Under the pieces are notes generated by a model that worked only from the letters and a program-made list of their open reading frames with translations, ran no database searches and had not been told where the DNA came from. From assembly GCF_018282095.1 (NCBI RefSeq), contig NZ_CP074126.1, positions 413,501 through 477,500 of the forward strand: a stretch of DNA of 64,000 bases, given 5' to 3'. The stretch is from Pseudovibrio brasiliensis (lineage in GTDB: Bacteria; Pseudomonadota; Alphaproteobacteria; Rhizobiales; Stappiaceae). A program made the translations under genes and the position numbers. Positions 45,214-52,414 of the stretch are shown here, one piece after another (positions within the stretch are counted from its first letter, which is position 1; each line of letters starts with the position of its first letter).

Positions 45214-45243
45214 GTCAGTGCCCTGGGTTGGAGGGGCACTGAC
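45214..45243. terminator. Hairpin between the PfpI and metalloprotease genes
   Basis: A 10-bp perfect stem (GTCAGTGCCC 45214-45223, GGGCACTGAC 45234-45243) with a 10-base loop, in the convergent space of 60 bases. No strong T-run follows on either strand, so termination may be weak. Confidence 0.55.
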
Positions 45244-45256
45244 CAGATCTGGCTGT

Positions 45257-47035
45257 TTACACGAAAGCAAAGTCACTTTCGCTCAGCAGCGCAGCGTCCA
45301 CGTTCACCAGAGAAATGGAGTTGGTTCCAAAGGTGATCACGGTGTCCCCGCCATCATCAAAGATAGTCAGGTTCGCAAACTCCGCCATGTGGCTCTTGAT
45401 GGAGATAAGATCATTGCCAAGTTCAAAGTCGTTGATGGTGTCATCACCGCCCACGTTGAAGAAGCAGAAGTTGTCAGAGCCAGAACCGCCGGTGAGGGTA
45501 TCGTCACCAGCTCCGGCGATCAGCTTATCCGCCCCGGAACCGCCATCCAGCGTATCGTCTCCGGCACCACCTTTCAGCACGTCGCTACCAGAACCGCCGC
45601 GCAGGGTGTCATGGCCATTTCCACCAATCAGCTTGTCTTTGCCGCCATTGCCGATCAGCGTGTCATTGCCAGCTTTACCAGTCAGCGTATTGCCAGCAGC
45701 ATTGCCGATGATGGTGTCATTCCCGCCGCTGCCAATGGCATTCTCGATCACTGCATTGTAAGCGATCGCCAGATTGCTCAATCCGCCGCCCACATTAGAG
45801 AATGAACCGTCGATTAGGCTGATCATCTGGTTCACCTTGCCAGCGCCAGACATATCGATGGTGTCATTCCCGCCAGCATCCCAGATGGTCAGAGCGCTCG
45901 GCATACCCTCGGAGAAGTCATAGACGCCACCGGCGTTGGAATTGTAGCCATACACAGTATCATCCGCACGGGTGGTGGTGTTTACACCGTAAAGCTGCTG
46001 CAGTGCCAGAATGTCCAGCGGCATCAAAGTATCTGGGAAACCACCGTAACCAAGATTGGAGTCCGCATTGCTCTCATCAAAGTAGCTCATCACGGAATAC
46101 TGCTGCGTATCCTGTCTGAACTGGGCATGATCATCATAGGTGATGCGAACACCCGGTCCGGCGTTGTAATCCCCCGGATGTGCCAGTCCAACCGCATGGC
46201 CAACCTCATGCATCACTGCAAAATGGCTATAGGATCCAGTCGGCAGCTCGTCGGTGGAGACACTGTTTGTGTTCAGCCACACATCTCCTTCATAGGCATC
46301 AGCCTCTGCTGAACCCGGATAGTAGGCATAAGCGCCAGCCCCATCCGTGGTGGAGTGGTAGTTGGAAAACAGAATGGTCGCGTCATCAGTGAAACCGTCC
46401 GGGTTCACCCGCTCAAACGAGATGTTCGCCACTTCAGAGTAGGAAGCCAACACGCCCTCAATGGCGGCAATCTGCGCATCCGTCACGTGGGCAAACGTGT
46501 CTTCAACTCCGTTGTTGTTCTCACGGAACCCATAGGTCACAGTCGCAGGCGTGCCTGGCCCACTCCAGGAAAGGCCCGGACGAAGCAAGGCACCGGCACC
46601 CATGTTGCCATCATAATAAGCCTTGTCGCCCTCCACGACAGAAAGGCCATACTGCCCGGTTCCCTGTTCCCCATAGCTCGCCACATCAAGGTAGTAGGTG
46701 CCGCTGGTGGTTGCGGTAAAGGTGATGTTGGAATGAGCTCCCGGCCCGCCATCATCGTCTTCCACCAACAAGTTGCCTTCTGCATCGCGCAGGCGCAGGT
46801 AAGGGTCTACCAATCGGCTCTCACCATCAAAAGTGCCAATGGCAGCAAAGGTGTAGGTCTGCCCCGCCACCAGCTCAACTTTGTACCAGTCGTGGTCGCC
46901 ATCGTTGGAAATAGTGCCTTGAACCGTCTCAAAGATATTGTCTTGAGTGCCCTGCGCATACTGCCCCGTGTCCCTCAAACGGTAGGATGTTGACGCGTCG
47001 TCTGCGGCATCTCTGGTCTCGTAGAGATTTGTCAT
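45257..47035 (-). CDS. Serralysin-type RTX metalloprotease (M10B) with N-terminal PPC-like domain
   Basis: A secreted zinc protease, 592 residues. Residues about 25-135 form a PPC-like beta domain (DWYKVELVAGQTYTF, GTYYLDVASYG). The catalytic domain has HEVGHAVGLAHP (276-287) and Met-turn SVMSYF (314-319). Glycine/aspartate-rich Ca2+-binding nonapeptide repeats (GGxGxD type) run about 432-525, and the C-terminus ends in hydrophobic residues (DFAFV) as for type I secretion signals. There is no Sec signal. GGAG six bases upstream sets ATG 47035. No type I secretion genes are adjacent. Confidence 0.92.
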   Translation of the reverse strand: MTNLYETRDAADDASTSYRLRDTGQYAQGTQDNIFETVQGTISNDGDHDWYKVELVAGQTYTFAAIGTFDGESRLVDPYLRLRDAEGNLLVEDDDGGPGAHSNITFTATTSGTYYLDVASYGEQGTGQYGLSVVEGDKAYYDGNMGAGALLRPGLSWSGPGTPATVTYGFRENNNGVEDTFAHVTDAQIAAIEGVLASYSEVANISFERVNPDGFTDDATILFSNYHSTTDGAGAYAYYPGSAEADAYEGDVWLNTNSVSTDELPTGSYSHFAVMHEVGHAVGLAHPGDYNAGPGVRITYDDHAQFRQDTQQYSVMSYFDESNADSNLGYGGFPDTLMPLDILALQQLYGVNTTTRADDTVYGYNSNAGGVYDFSEGMPSALTIWDAGGNDTIDMSGAGKVNQMISLIDGSFSNVGGGLSNLAIAYNAVIENAIGSGGNDTIIGNAAGNTLTGKAGNDTLIGNGGKDKLIGGNGHDTLRGGSGSDVLKGGAGDDTLDGGSGADKLIAGAGDDTLTGGSGSDNFCFFNVGGDDTINDFELGNDLISIKSHMAEFANLTIFDDGGDTVITFGTNSISLVNVDAALLSESDFAFV

Positions 47036-47076
47036 TCTGTTCTCCAGCTTAAAAATGGACATTCAGATGAATGAGT

Positions 47077-47349
47077 TCATTTTCGCTGGGGCTTCGGTGG
47101 TTTGTCCGTCCGCCCAGCATCTTCCAGGCACGCACGTTCCACTTGCTCGGTGGCATATTGAACAGTCCGCTGTTGCTCTTTGCGACTTTGCAAAGGGCTG
47201 CCAGCCACAGCCTCCTTCAACCGTTCAATGGCATAGGAACAAGTGGTTTCTGAGTAGGGCCGGTCAGGGTTGACCGGCATTGAGGCTTTCGCACCAAAAA
47301 CGGAAAAACAGAAAACAACAATCGCAAAAAACAATCTGGTGTTCTTCAT
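47077..47349 (-). CDS. Small secreted two-cysteine protein of unknown function
   Basis: A 90-residue protein with a clear Sec signal (about 1-23, cut near AKASM). The mature part of about 67 residues is charged and helical, with two cysteines (CSYAIERL, ERACLED) that could pair, and ends in Pro/Lys-rich KPPKPQRK. It lies 42 bases upstream of the metalloprotease on the same strand, the position in which protease-inhibitor or chaperone genes sometimes occur, but it does not resemble the Inh inhibitor. Coding is supported by the signal peptide and neighbour spacing only. Confidence 0.6.
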   Translation of the reverse strand: MKNTRLFFAIVVFCFSVFGAKASMPVNPDRPYSETTCSYAIERLKEAVAGSPLQSRKEQQRTVQYATEQVERACLEDAGRTDKPPKPQRK

Positions 47350-47754
47350 GTGTCACAGCATCCAGGTCAAAAGCTCACAGATCGTCAGAGAAGAACAAAA
47401 CACTGGTCAGGCAACAAGCAACAATGATCCATGACCGGCAGAAATGGCTCCTACCGATGACCTCCCACAATTTATGTAATGATCATGCGTACGCAGTTTT
47501 TCTATCAACTGACGTAGCGTCAGAAAAACGAATTATCTTTAAGGGAATAAATGCAAAAAGCATTATTCGTCAGTCTTCTGATGCGATCGATAGATTAGGC
47601 AGATTTATCGTGCATTATTTTATAATAAAACATGCGCTGTGCAGATAATATTGTTTCGCGTAAAGTATGCTGGCTTAGTTTTCTTCATTAGAAAAAGCTG
47701 GAAAGCGGGTGGCTGGGCAAGCGTATCACCTCGCCCAGCAACTCATACAGACTA
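47350..47754. other. 405-base AT-rich intergenic region
   Basis: It holds a short palindrome CTGACG-TAG-CGTCAG (47509-47523) and, near the 3' end of the cysteine-rich gene, a hairpin GCTGGGC/GCCCAGC (47712-47739) with a T-rich stretch about a dozen bases further on the minus strand, a weak terminator candidate. A 122-codon plus-strand frame through the gap has no homology or ribosome site that I can see. Confidence 0.5.
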
Positions 47755-48192
47755 TTAGGATTTGTCATCCTTCAAGCCAAACTTCTCGCTGAAAATATCA
47801 ATCACTTGCTTGCATTCAGCTCCAACTTTGTCTTGCTTTTCACTCAGGCACGTCAGAATGCGGCCTCCGCCGACTTCCGTTTCTGAGCATTGTGCCTCAA
47901 TGTCGGGCGCGCAAATTGCTAGAGCCTCATTGGCATTGGCAAACAGAAAGTCCATTGCATCAGCAAGATCATCAATAGCATGAGAGCATTTGGCGCTCAG
48001 CTTGTCTTCATAGGCGTACATGCAGGCGAAGATGCGTCCTTCACCGGGTGTCACCTCGCTGCAATGAGCTTTGATCTCCGGCTCACAGGCCTGAAACACG
48101 CCTCTGGCCGCATCCTGCGCGGATGCATTGAAGCTGGTGGCGGCAAACATCAGGCCAACGCCGAACAAAGCAGTGCTAACTGATTTCATCAT
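47755..48192 (-). CDS. Secreted cysteine-rich repeat protein (GLG1-like repeat)
   Basis: A 145-residue exported protein with a signal peptide (about 1-26, cut near ASAQD) and two cysteine-rich repeats related to the GLG1/'Cys-rich repeat' family. Repeat one has CEPEIKAHCSEVTPGEGRIFACMYAYEDKLSAKC in outline and repeat two CAPDIEAQCSETEVGGGRILTCL; each has four cysteines that can form two disulfides. It is found in many alphaproteobacteria without known role. GGAG seven bases before ATG 48192 sets the start. It follows the arginine-rich protein by 23 bases. Confidence 0.8.
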   Translation of the reverse strand: MMKSVSTALFGVGLMFAATSFNASAQDAARGVFQACEPEIKAHCSEVTPGEGRIFACMYAYEDKLSAKCSHAIDDLADAMDFLFANANEALAICAPDIEAQCSETEVGGGRILTCLSEKQDKVGAECKQVIDIFSEKFGLKDDKS

Positions 48193-48215
48193 ATCAGATC
48201 TCCAAAGCCGTAAAA

Positions 48216-48527
48216 TCAAGGATTAACAACCACATAGACAGTCACACCGTCTTGCACGACAGGCCGGTAATATACGCCGCCGCAATTGTAGTAGGAGTTG
48301 TATGGCGTGCAGCCCGAGATGGACTGGCGGTAATTCGTGCGTCTGGAAGTTCTGCGTGAAGTCCGGCGAGAAACGCGCCGGGACTGATTGATTTGAGGAT
48401 TCTGTGCGTTGGCCTTGCCAATCCCGAAGAAGAGGGAGACGCCCATCGGAACCTCTGCAAAGTCGAGTTGACTGGTATAGCCGAGTGAACCGGCAATGAC
48501 TGCTGCTGCGAGTAACTTCAGTCGCAT
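48216..48527 (-). CDS. Small exported arginine-repeat protein
   Basis: A 103-residue protein with an N-terminal hydrophobic export segment and a likely cut near NAQ. It then has a basic repeat RR-x-S-RR-T-S-RR-T-S-RR-T (about residues 50-64) and a tyrosine-rich end with two cysteines (SGCTPYNSYYNCGG) and VYVVV. The basic stretch would bind polyanions such as LPS, nucleic acid or phospholipid. AAGGGAAG six bases before ATG 48527 supports the start. Probably an operon with the cysteine-rich protein. The family is not known to me. Confidence 0.72.
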   Translation of the reverse strand: MRLKLLAAAVIAGSLGYTSQLDFAEVPMGVSLFFGIGKANAQNPQINQSRRVSRRTSRRTSRRTNYRQSISGCTPYNSYYNCGGVYYRPVVQDGVTVYVVVNP

Positions 48528-48897
48528 GTTTGCTTCCCTTTATTGATGCGGTCATCTGCACCAGGCCAGCCACATCGACTGCTGTACTGGTGTTGTCGTC
48601 AATCGCGTCAGCCAATGGCTTTCGCGCTTGCGCAAATGCTTGGGCACAAATCTTAGGGTTCTCTTGCGGCGCGTATATGCGTTTTAGCCATCTGAGGTCT
48701 GAAGGTGGCAGGGAAGGCCTCGCTTCAAGTCAGCCTCAAGGCTTCATGGGGCAAACACTTCAAGTTTGCTCAAAGCTTGAGACATCTCCTTCAAACCGTT
48801 TTCACTCAAACAAGGGAATCTGAACTCAAATGGCTCGAAGCAAAGCATAATGCCGCAAAATTTTGAGCTCTAACCGCTTTTGATCTGGAGTTGCTAT
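48528..48897. other. 370-base intergenic region, divergent
   Basis: Divergent leader between the arginine-repeat gene and the coiled-coil gene. A small hairpin GCAAAC-N7-GTTTGC occurs at 48751-48769. I see no gene, RNA or clear operator in it. Confidence 0.45.
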
Positions 48898-49872
48898 ATG
48901 TCTGACGTAGGCAAACAAACAATCTCTCCAGAGGTTGATGTATGGGTTGTAGAAGTCCTAAGCGCTTGTAACCTCACATGGAATGGACCCAAAACAAACT
49001 TCGACCGTCCTAAGAAAGAAAACTTGCGCATTAATGGCAAAACGCCAGTTGCAGAACATGTTGATTATCTTCGAAAAACACTGAAGGCCACCTATGCCAG
49101 AAGATCCGAAATAGAAGGCAAGGCCAAACTCGATCGTGATCTGGCGCAGCAGCTGCGATATTTCGATCAGGCTTATGTTGCTACAGACAGTAACATTGAT
49201 AAAGCCCAAGCCGGCTCGGGACGTGGTGGAGCAGGCGACTCATTAAAAGCTGCGGTGGATCAGCTGGAATTCATGAGGGATGCGCTGGAAGCGGCTTATT
49301 ACTCCGCAGCAAAAGATCCGGAAGAGGCCTTTGCCGAACTGCGCACAAAAATTGATGCCGCAAAAGCTGAGCTGGAAGAGCTGGGCAAGGAAAAAGACAA
49401 AATTCAGGACGACAATGCGCGCGAAGAGTTTCAGGATATCTTTGATGAAGCCAAAGCAGGCCTCGATCAATCTCTGAAGACACTAGAGGCGGACAAGTTC
49501 CTTGAAGCAGAAGAGGAATTGGAAGAAGCCAAAACAGTGATGCTGGATCTGCGCCCCGGCAATAGCGAGGAAATTGCGAAGCGCAAGAAGCAGTATCAGG
49601 CCGCAGTTGAAGATGCGCGCAAAGAAATCAAGAAGCTCTCCGGCAAACTTGCGACACTGGCCGATCCGCAGAAAAAGCTGGACTTTGACAAGCACAAAGC
49701 AGCTGCAAACAAAATCATGACCAAAGTCGACGCGGCCCTCAAGAACGGCAAGGTCAAGTCTGTTCGTTCTGATATTCCAAAGCTCAAGGCTGAAGTTGAA
49801 AAGATGAAAGCCTGCTTCAAAGAAGAGCCAAAGCCTAAAGCTCCGCCAAAAGGCAAAGCTGGCAAGAAGTAG
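48898..49872 (+). CDS. Coiled-coil protein of unknown function
   Basis: A 324-residue soluble, highly charged, mostly alpha-helical protein rich in Lys, Glu and Ala, with long heptad-like stretches (about 40-300) and a Lys/Pro/Gly tail (PKPKAPPKGKAGKK). No signal peptide, membrane segment or enzyme motif is seen. Two cysteines occur (ACNLTW near 25; MKACFKEE). GGAG before ATG 48898 supports the start. It could be a structural or DNA-binding helper protein, but composition alone does not prove it. The next gene downstream is a Rid protein on the same strand 94 bases later. Confidence 0.75.
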   Translation: MSDVGKQTISPEVDVWVVEVLSACNLTWNGPKTNFDRPKKENLRINGKTPVAEHVDYLRKTLKATYARRSEIEGKAKLDRDLAQQLRYFDQAYVATDSNIDKAQAGSGRGGAGDSLKAAVDQLEFMRDALEAAYYSAAKDPEEAFAELRTKIDAAKAELEELGKEKDKIQDDNAREEFQDIFDEAKAGLDQSLKTLEADKFLEAEEELEEAKTVMLDLRPGNSEEIAKRKKQYQAAVEDARKEIKKLSGKLATLADPQKKLDFDKHKAAANKIMTKVDAALKNGKVKSVRSDIPKLKAEVEKMKACFKEEPKPKAPPKGKAGKK

Positions 49873-49966
49873 TGTGCAACAATTCAGTTACGCGTTTTGG
49901 AGAGCCGGGTTTGGCTCTTCATTGAGAATGACTTTAACATCTTCAAAAGCAAAGAATGAGTACCCC

Positions 49967-50452
49967 ATGAAACTCACCGGCAAAGCGCTTGGCCTTTGTG
50001 CCGCACTCCTGTTCAGCGGTTCAGCACTGGCGGCAAGTTCAGATCAGAAAACCATTATCAATCCGGACACCCTGTCAGATTCAAGCAACTCAGGTTATTC
50101 TCAGATCGTTGTCGTCGCGCCCGACACGCGCATGGTCTATGTGGCCGGGCAAGTTGGCATTGATAAAGATGGATCCAACGCCTTTGAGGATCAGGTGGAT
50201 CGCACTTTTGAGAATGTGATCAAGGCGCTGGAAGCCGCTGGCAGCAGTGTTGAAGACACCGTAAAAATTACCGTGCTGATTAAAGGTATCAATCAGGACA
50301 GGCTGGACTATGTGAATAAAAAACGTCGTGAAGTCTTCGGCGTCAGCCCACCAGCAAGCACACTCATTCCAGTCCCGGCGCTGGCGACTGAAATCATCGA
50401 GTTTGAAATCGATGCAGTTGCTGTCGTGCCGGATAAGTCCTCCGGCGATTAA
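49967..50452 (+). CDS. Exported Rid family (YjgF/YER057c/UK114) protein
   Basis: A 161-residue protein with a signal peptide (MKLTGKALGLCAALLFSGSALA, about 1-22) followed by a Rid domain. Core features are YSQIVVVAPDTRMVYVAGQVG, the ENVIKALEAAGSSVEDTVKITVLI segment and SPPASTLIPVPALA, where the Rid arginine of classical RidA is not seen, so classical imine deaminase activity is uncertain. Rid proteins are usually cytoplasmic, so export is unusual. Its 3' end overlaps the convergent GlxA-type gene by four bases. ATG 49967 fits the signal; a longer start would break it. Confidence 0.82.
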   Translation: MKLTGKALGLCAALLFSGSALAASSDQKTIINPDTLSDSSNSGYSQIVVVAPDTRMVYVAGQVGIDKDGSNAFEDQVDRTFENVIKALEAAGSSVEDTVKITVLIKGINQDRLDYVNKKRREVFGVSPPASTLIPVPALATEIIEFEIDAVAVVPDKSSGD

Positions 50453-51441
50453 TAAGCCTCTCTGCGAAATTTCAGCCGGTACTGTGCCGGGGAAAGGCCC
50501 ACCTGTGAGAGGAAGGACCGACGAAACGCATTCTCGTCGGAATATCCCAGCACTTCTGCGATCTTCGCGATGGCAGTGTTCGTGTATTCCAGCTGAGACT
50601 TGGCGCGTTCGCAACGAATGTTCAGGATGAACTGTTGTGGCGACAGCGAAAGCTTGCGCTGAAAGTGGCGCAGCAGACTGCGGGTACTCATGCCAAGAAA
50701 AGCCGCCAAATCCTGCACTTTGATGGGCTGGGAGGATAGGTTGTTCTGCACCCACTGATCTGCCCGCTCAATCGTCTCATCCCGTGTCTTTTGATGCCAC
50801 GGGATCATAAAGGGCTGCTGAGAACCGCGGTTCTCTTCCAGCACCATAAACCGCGCGCACAACCGGGAAAGGGCAGGGCCTTTCAACCGTTTGATCAGGT
50901 AGAGTGCAAGGTCCAGTGCGGATGTTCCCGCTGCGCTGGTAATCACATTGCCCGCATCAATCAGGATTTCATCGCCATCCAGCTCAACATCGTGATAGGC
51001 CGATGAAAACTCCTTCTGCTTCCACCAGGTCGTTGTCGCCTTCTTACCATCCAGCAATCCTGCCTCTGCCAGCAAAAACGTGCCAGTGCAACTCGCCGCA
51101 ACAATCGCACCACCCTGAGACAGCTGCTGAAGCGTCTCCGCAACGCCCTGAAACCAACTGGTGTTGAGCGTGCATTGCGGTGCTGTTGAAGTGCCGATGC
51201 CCGGCAGAAAAACAACATCCGGTGCGGTGATGTCCTCGAGTGATCCGTCTGGTGTCACCAGAATGCCGTTGGAAGACCGCACTGGTTGGCCATCCAGCGA
51301 GTAAGTCTTCACCTCAAACGGCGCCCCTTCATCACCGCGCACCTTGGCGATCTCGTTGGCGGTCTCAAACATGTCTGCCGAGCCAAAGGCCGCGAGCCCC
51401 AGGAAGTTCTCCAGCAGCAATATCGCGATGGTGGAAGGCAT
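50449..51441 (-). CDS. GlxA-type AraC family transcriptional regulator with DJ-1/PfpI domain
   Basis: A 330-residue regulator. Residues 1-190 are a DJ-1/PfpI-like ligand domain with C118 in AASCTGTFLLAEAGLL at the usual nucleophile position; residues about 225-325 form an AraC double HTH (IKVQDLAAFLGMSTRSLLRHFQRKL, IAKIAEVLGYSDENAFRRSF). GlxA-family proteins control uptake or catabolism of small amines and quaternary ammonium compounds. The target is not obvious here; it is convergent with the Rid gene and divergent from the MBL gene. Confidence 0.92.
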   Translation of the reverse strand: MPSTIAILLLENFLGLAAFGSADMFETANEIAKVRGDEGAPFEVKTYSLDGQPVRSSNGILVTPDGSLEDITAPDVVFLPGIGTSTAPQCTLNTSWFQGVAETLQQLSQGGAIVAASCTGTFLLAEAGLLDGKKATTTWWKQKEFSSAYHDVELDGDEILIDAGNVITSAAGTSALDLALYLIKRLKGPALSRLCARFMVLEENRGSQQPFMIPWHQKTRDETIERADQWVQNNLSSQPIKVQDLAAFLGMSTRSLLRHFQRKLSLSPQQFILNIRCERAKSQLEYTNTAIAKIAEVLGYSDENAFRRSFLSQVGLSPAQYRLKFRREAY

Positions 51442-51557
51442 GCTCGTGACTCACTTGGCGGATTATGTATGGTTTATGTCTAGTCAGACTATATCAGCTT
51501 CCGCGTTAAAAACTAGGATCAGGAGATACCGACGAGTTTTAAGAGCGGCAGGTCAGG

Positions 51558-52358
51558 ATGGAACTTCACTTTCTTCGCAACGCAACCCTCATCATCCAAC
51601 ATGAACAGCACAAGATTCTGGTGGATCCCATGTTGGGCAAAGTAGGCTCACTCCCCAGCTACAGCTTCATCCGCCACAAGAGCCGCCGAAACCCTATGGT
51701 CCCTCTGCCCGATGTTGCGCAAGATCACCTGCAAGGCATCACCGCCGCCATGGTCACCCACTGCCAGCTGGGGCACTCCGATCATCTGGACGGCGCCGCC
51801 AAGAAGTTCCTGCTGTCTCAGAAAATCCCAGTCTTCTGCCGTCTGGATGATGAAACCTTCATCGGCAAGCGAGGCATTTCAACAGTTCCGCTGAAAGATG
51901 AACAGCGTCAACCGTTCTTCGATGGCTTCATCACGCCAATCCCAACGATCCATGGTTACGGTTGGATTGCAAGGTTCATGGGGCCGGGTGTCGGCTACTT
52001 TCTGGAACTCCCGGGTGCGCCCACCCTCTACGTCTCCGGTGACACCATCCTCACCAAAGACGTCCGCCACTGCCTCAAAACGCTGAAACCGGATATCGCC
52101 GTCGTCGCAGCAGGCAACGCCAGTCTGGACATCGGCAAGGACATCCTCATGTCGCTGGATGAGATCATGGAGTTCATCAGGATCGCCCCCGGAAAGGTAA
52201 TCGCCAACCACTTGGAAGCCATCAACCACTGCCCGGTAACCCGCCCCCAACTGCGTGAACTGGCCCAAAAAGCAGGCCTGAGCGAAAAACTCCTAATCCC
52301 CGCCGACGGAGAAACCCTCAGCTTCAGCGCCGAACCCGCCTTTGCTCAAGCCATATAA
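51558..52358 (+). CDS. MBL-fold metallohydrolase
   Basis: A 266-residue metallo-beta-lactamase-fold hydrolase of the small YtnP/L-ascorbate-6-P lactonase-like type (MELHFLRNATLIIQ, LVDPML). Metal ligands are in THCQLGHSDHLD (H68, H73, D75, H76), with two residues inserted compared with the common THxHxDH. Further ligands include SGDT and a late H (IANHLEAINH). The substrate is unknown. It ends 18 bases before a strong terminator shared with the convergent M16 protease gene. It is divergent from the GlxA-type regulator, which could control it. Confidence 0.87.
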   Translation: MELHFLRNATLIIQHEQHKILVDPMLGKVGSLPSYSFIRHKSRRNPMVPLPDVAQDHLQGITAAMVTHCQLGHSDHLDGAAKKFLLSQKIPVFCRLDDETFIGKRGISTVPLKDEQRQPFFDGFITPIPTIHGYGWIARFMGPGVGYFLELPGAPTLYVSGDTILTKDVRHCLKTLKPDIAVVAAGNASLDIGKDILMSLDEIMEFIRIAPGKVIANHLEAINHCPVTRPQLRELAQKAGLSEKLLIPADGETLSFSAEPAFAQAI

Positions 52359-52375
52359 CCCGCTACCACCAAACA

Positions 52376-52405
52376 AAAAACGCAGGGCCCAAACCCTGCG
52401 TTTTT
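52376..52405. terminator. Bidirectional terminator between MBL and M16 genes
   Basis: AAAAACGCAGGG / CCCTGCGTTTTT, a 12-bp perfect stem with a six-base loop and T- and A-runs, serving both convergent genes. It resembles the terminator at 55571-55598. Confidence 0.92.
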
Positions 52406-52414
52406 CGGCGCGCC

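Noticed and set aside
47280..47648. 122-codon plus-strand frame in an AT-rich gap
   Set aside because: It overlaps the small secreted protein gene and lacks a ribosome site or any known motif.
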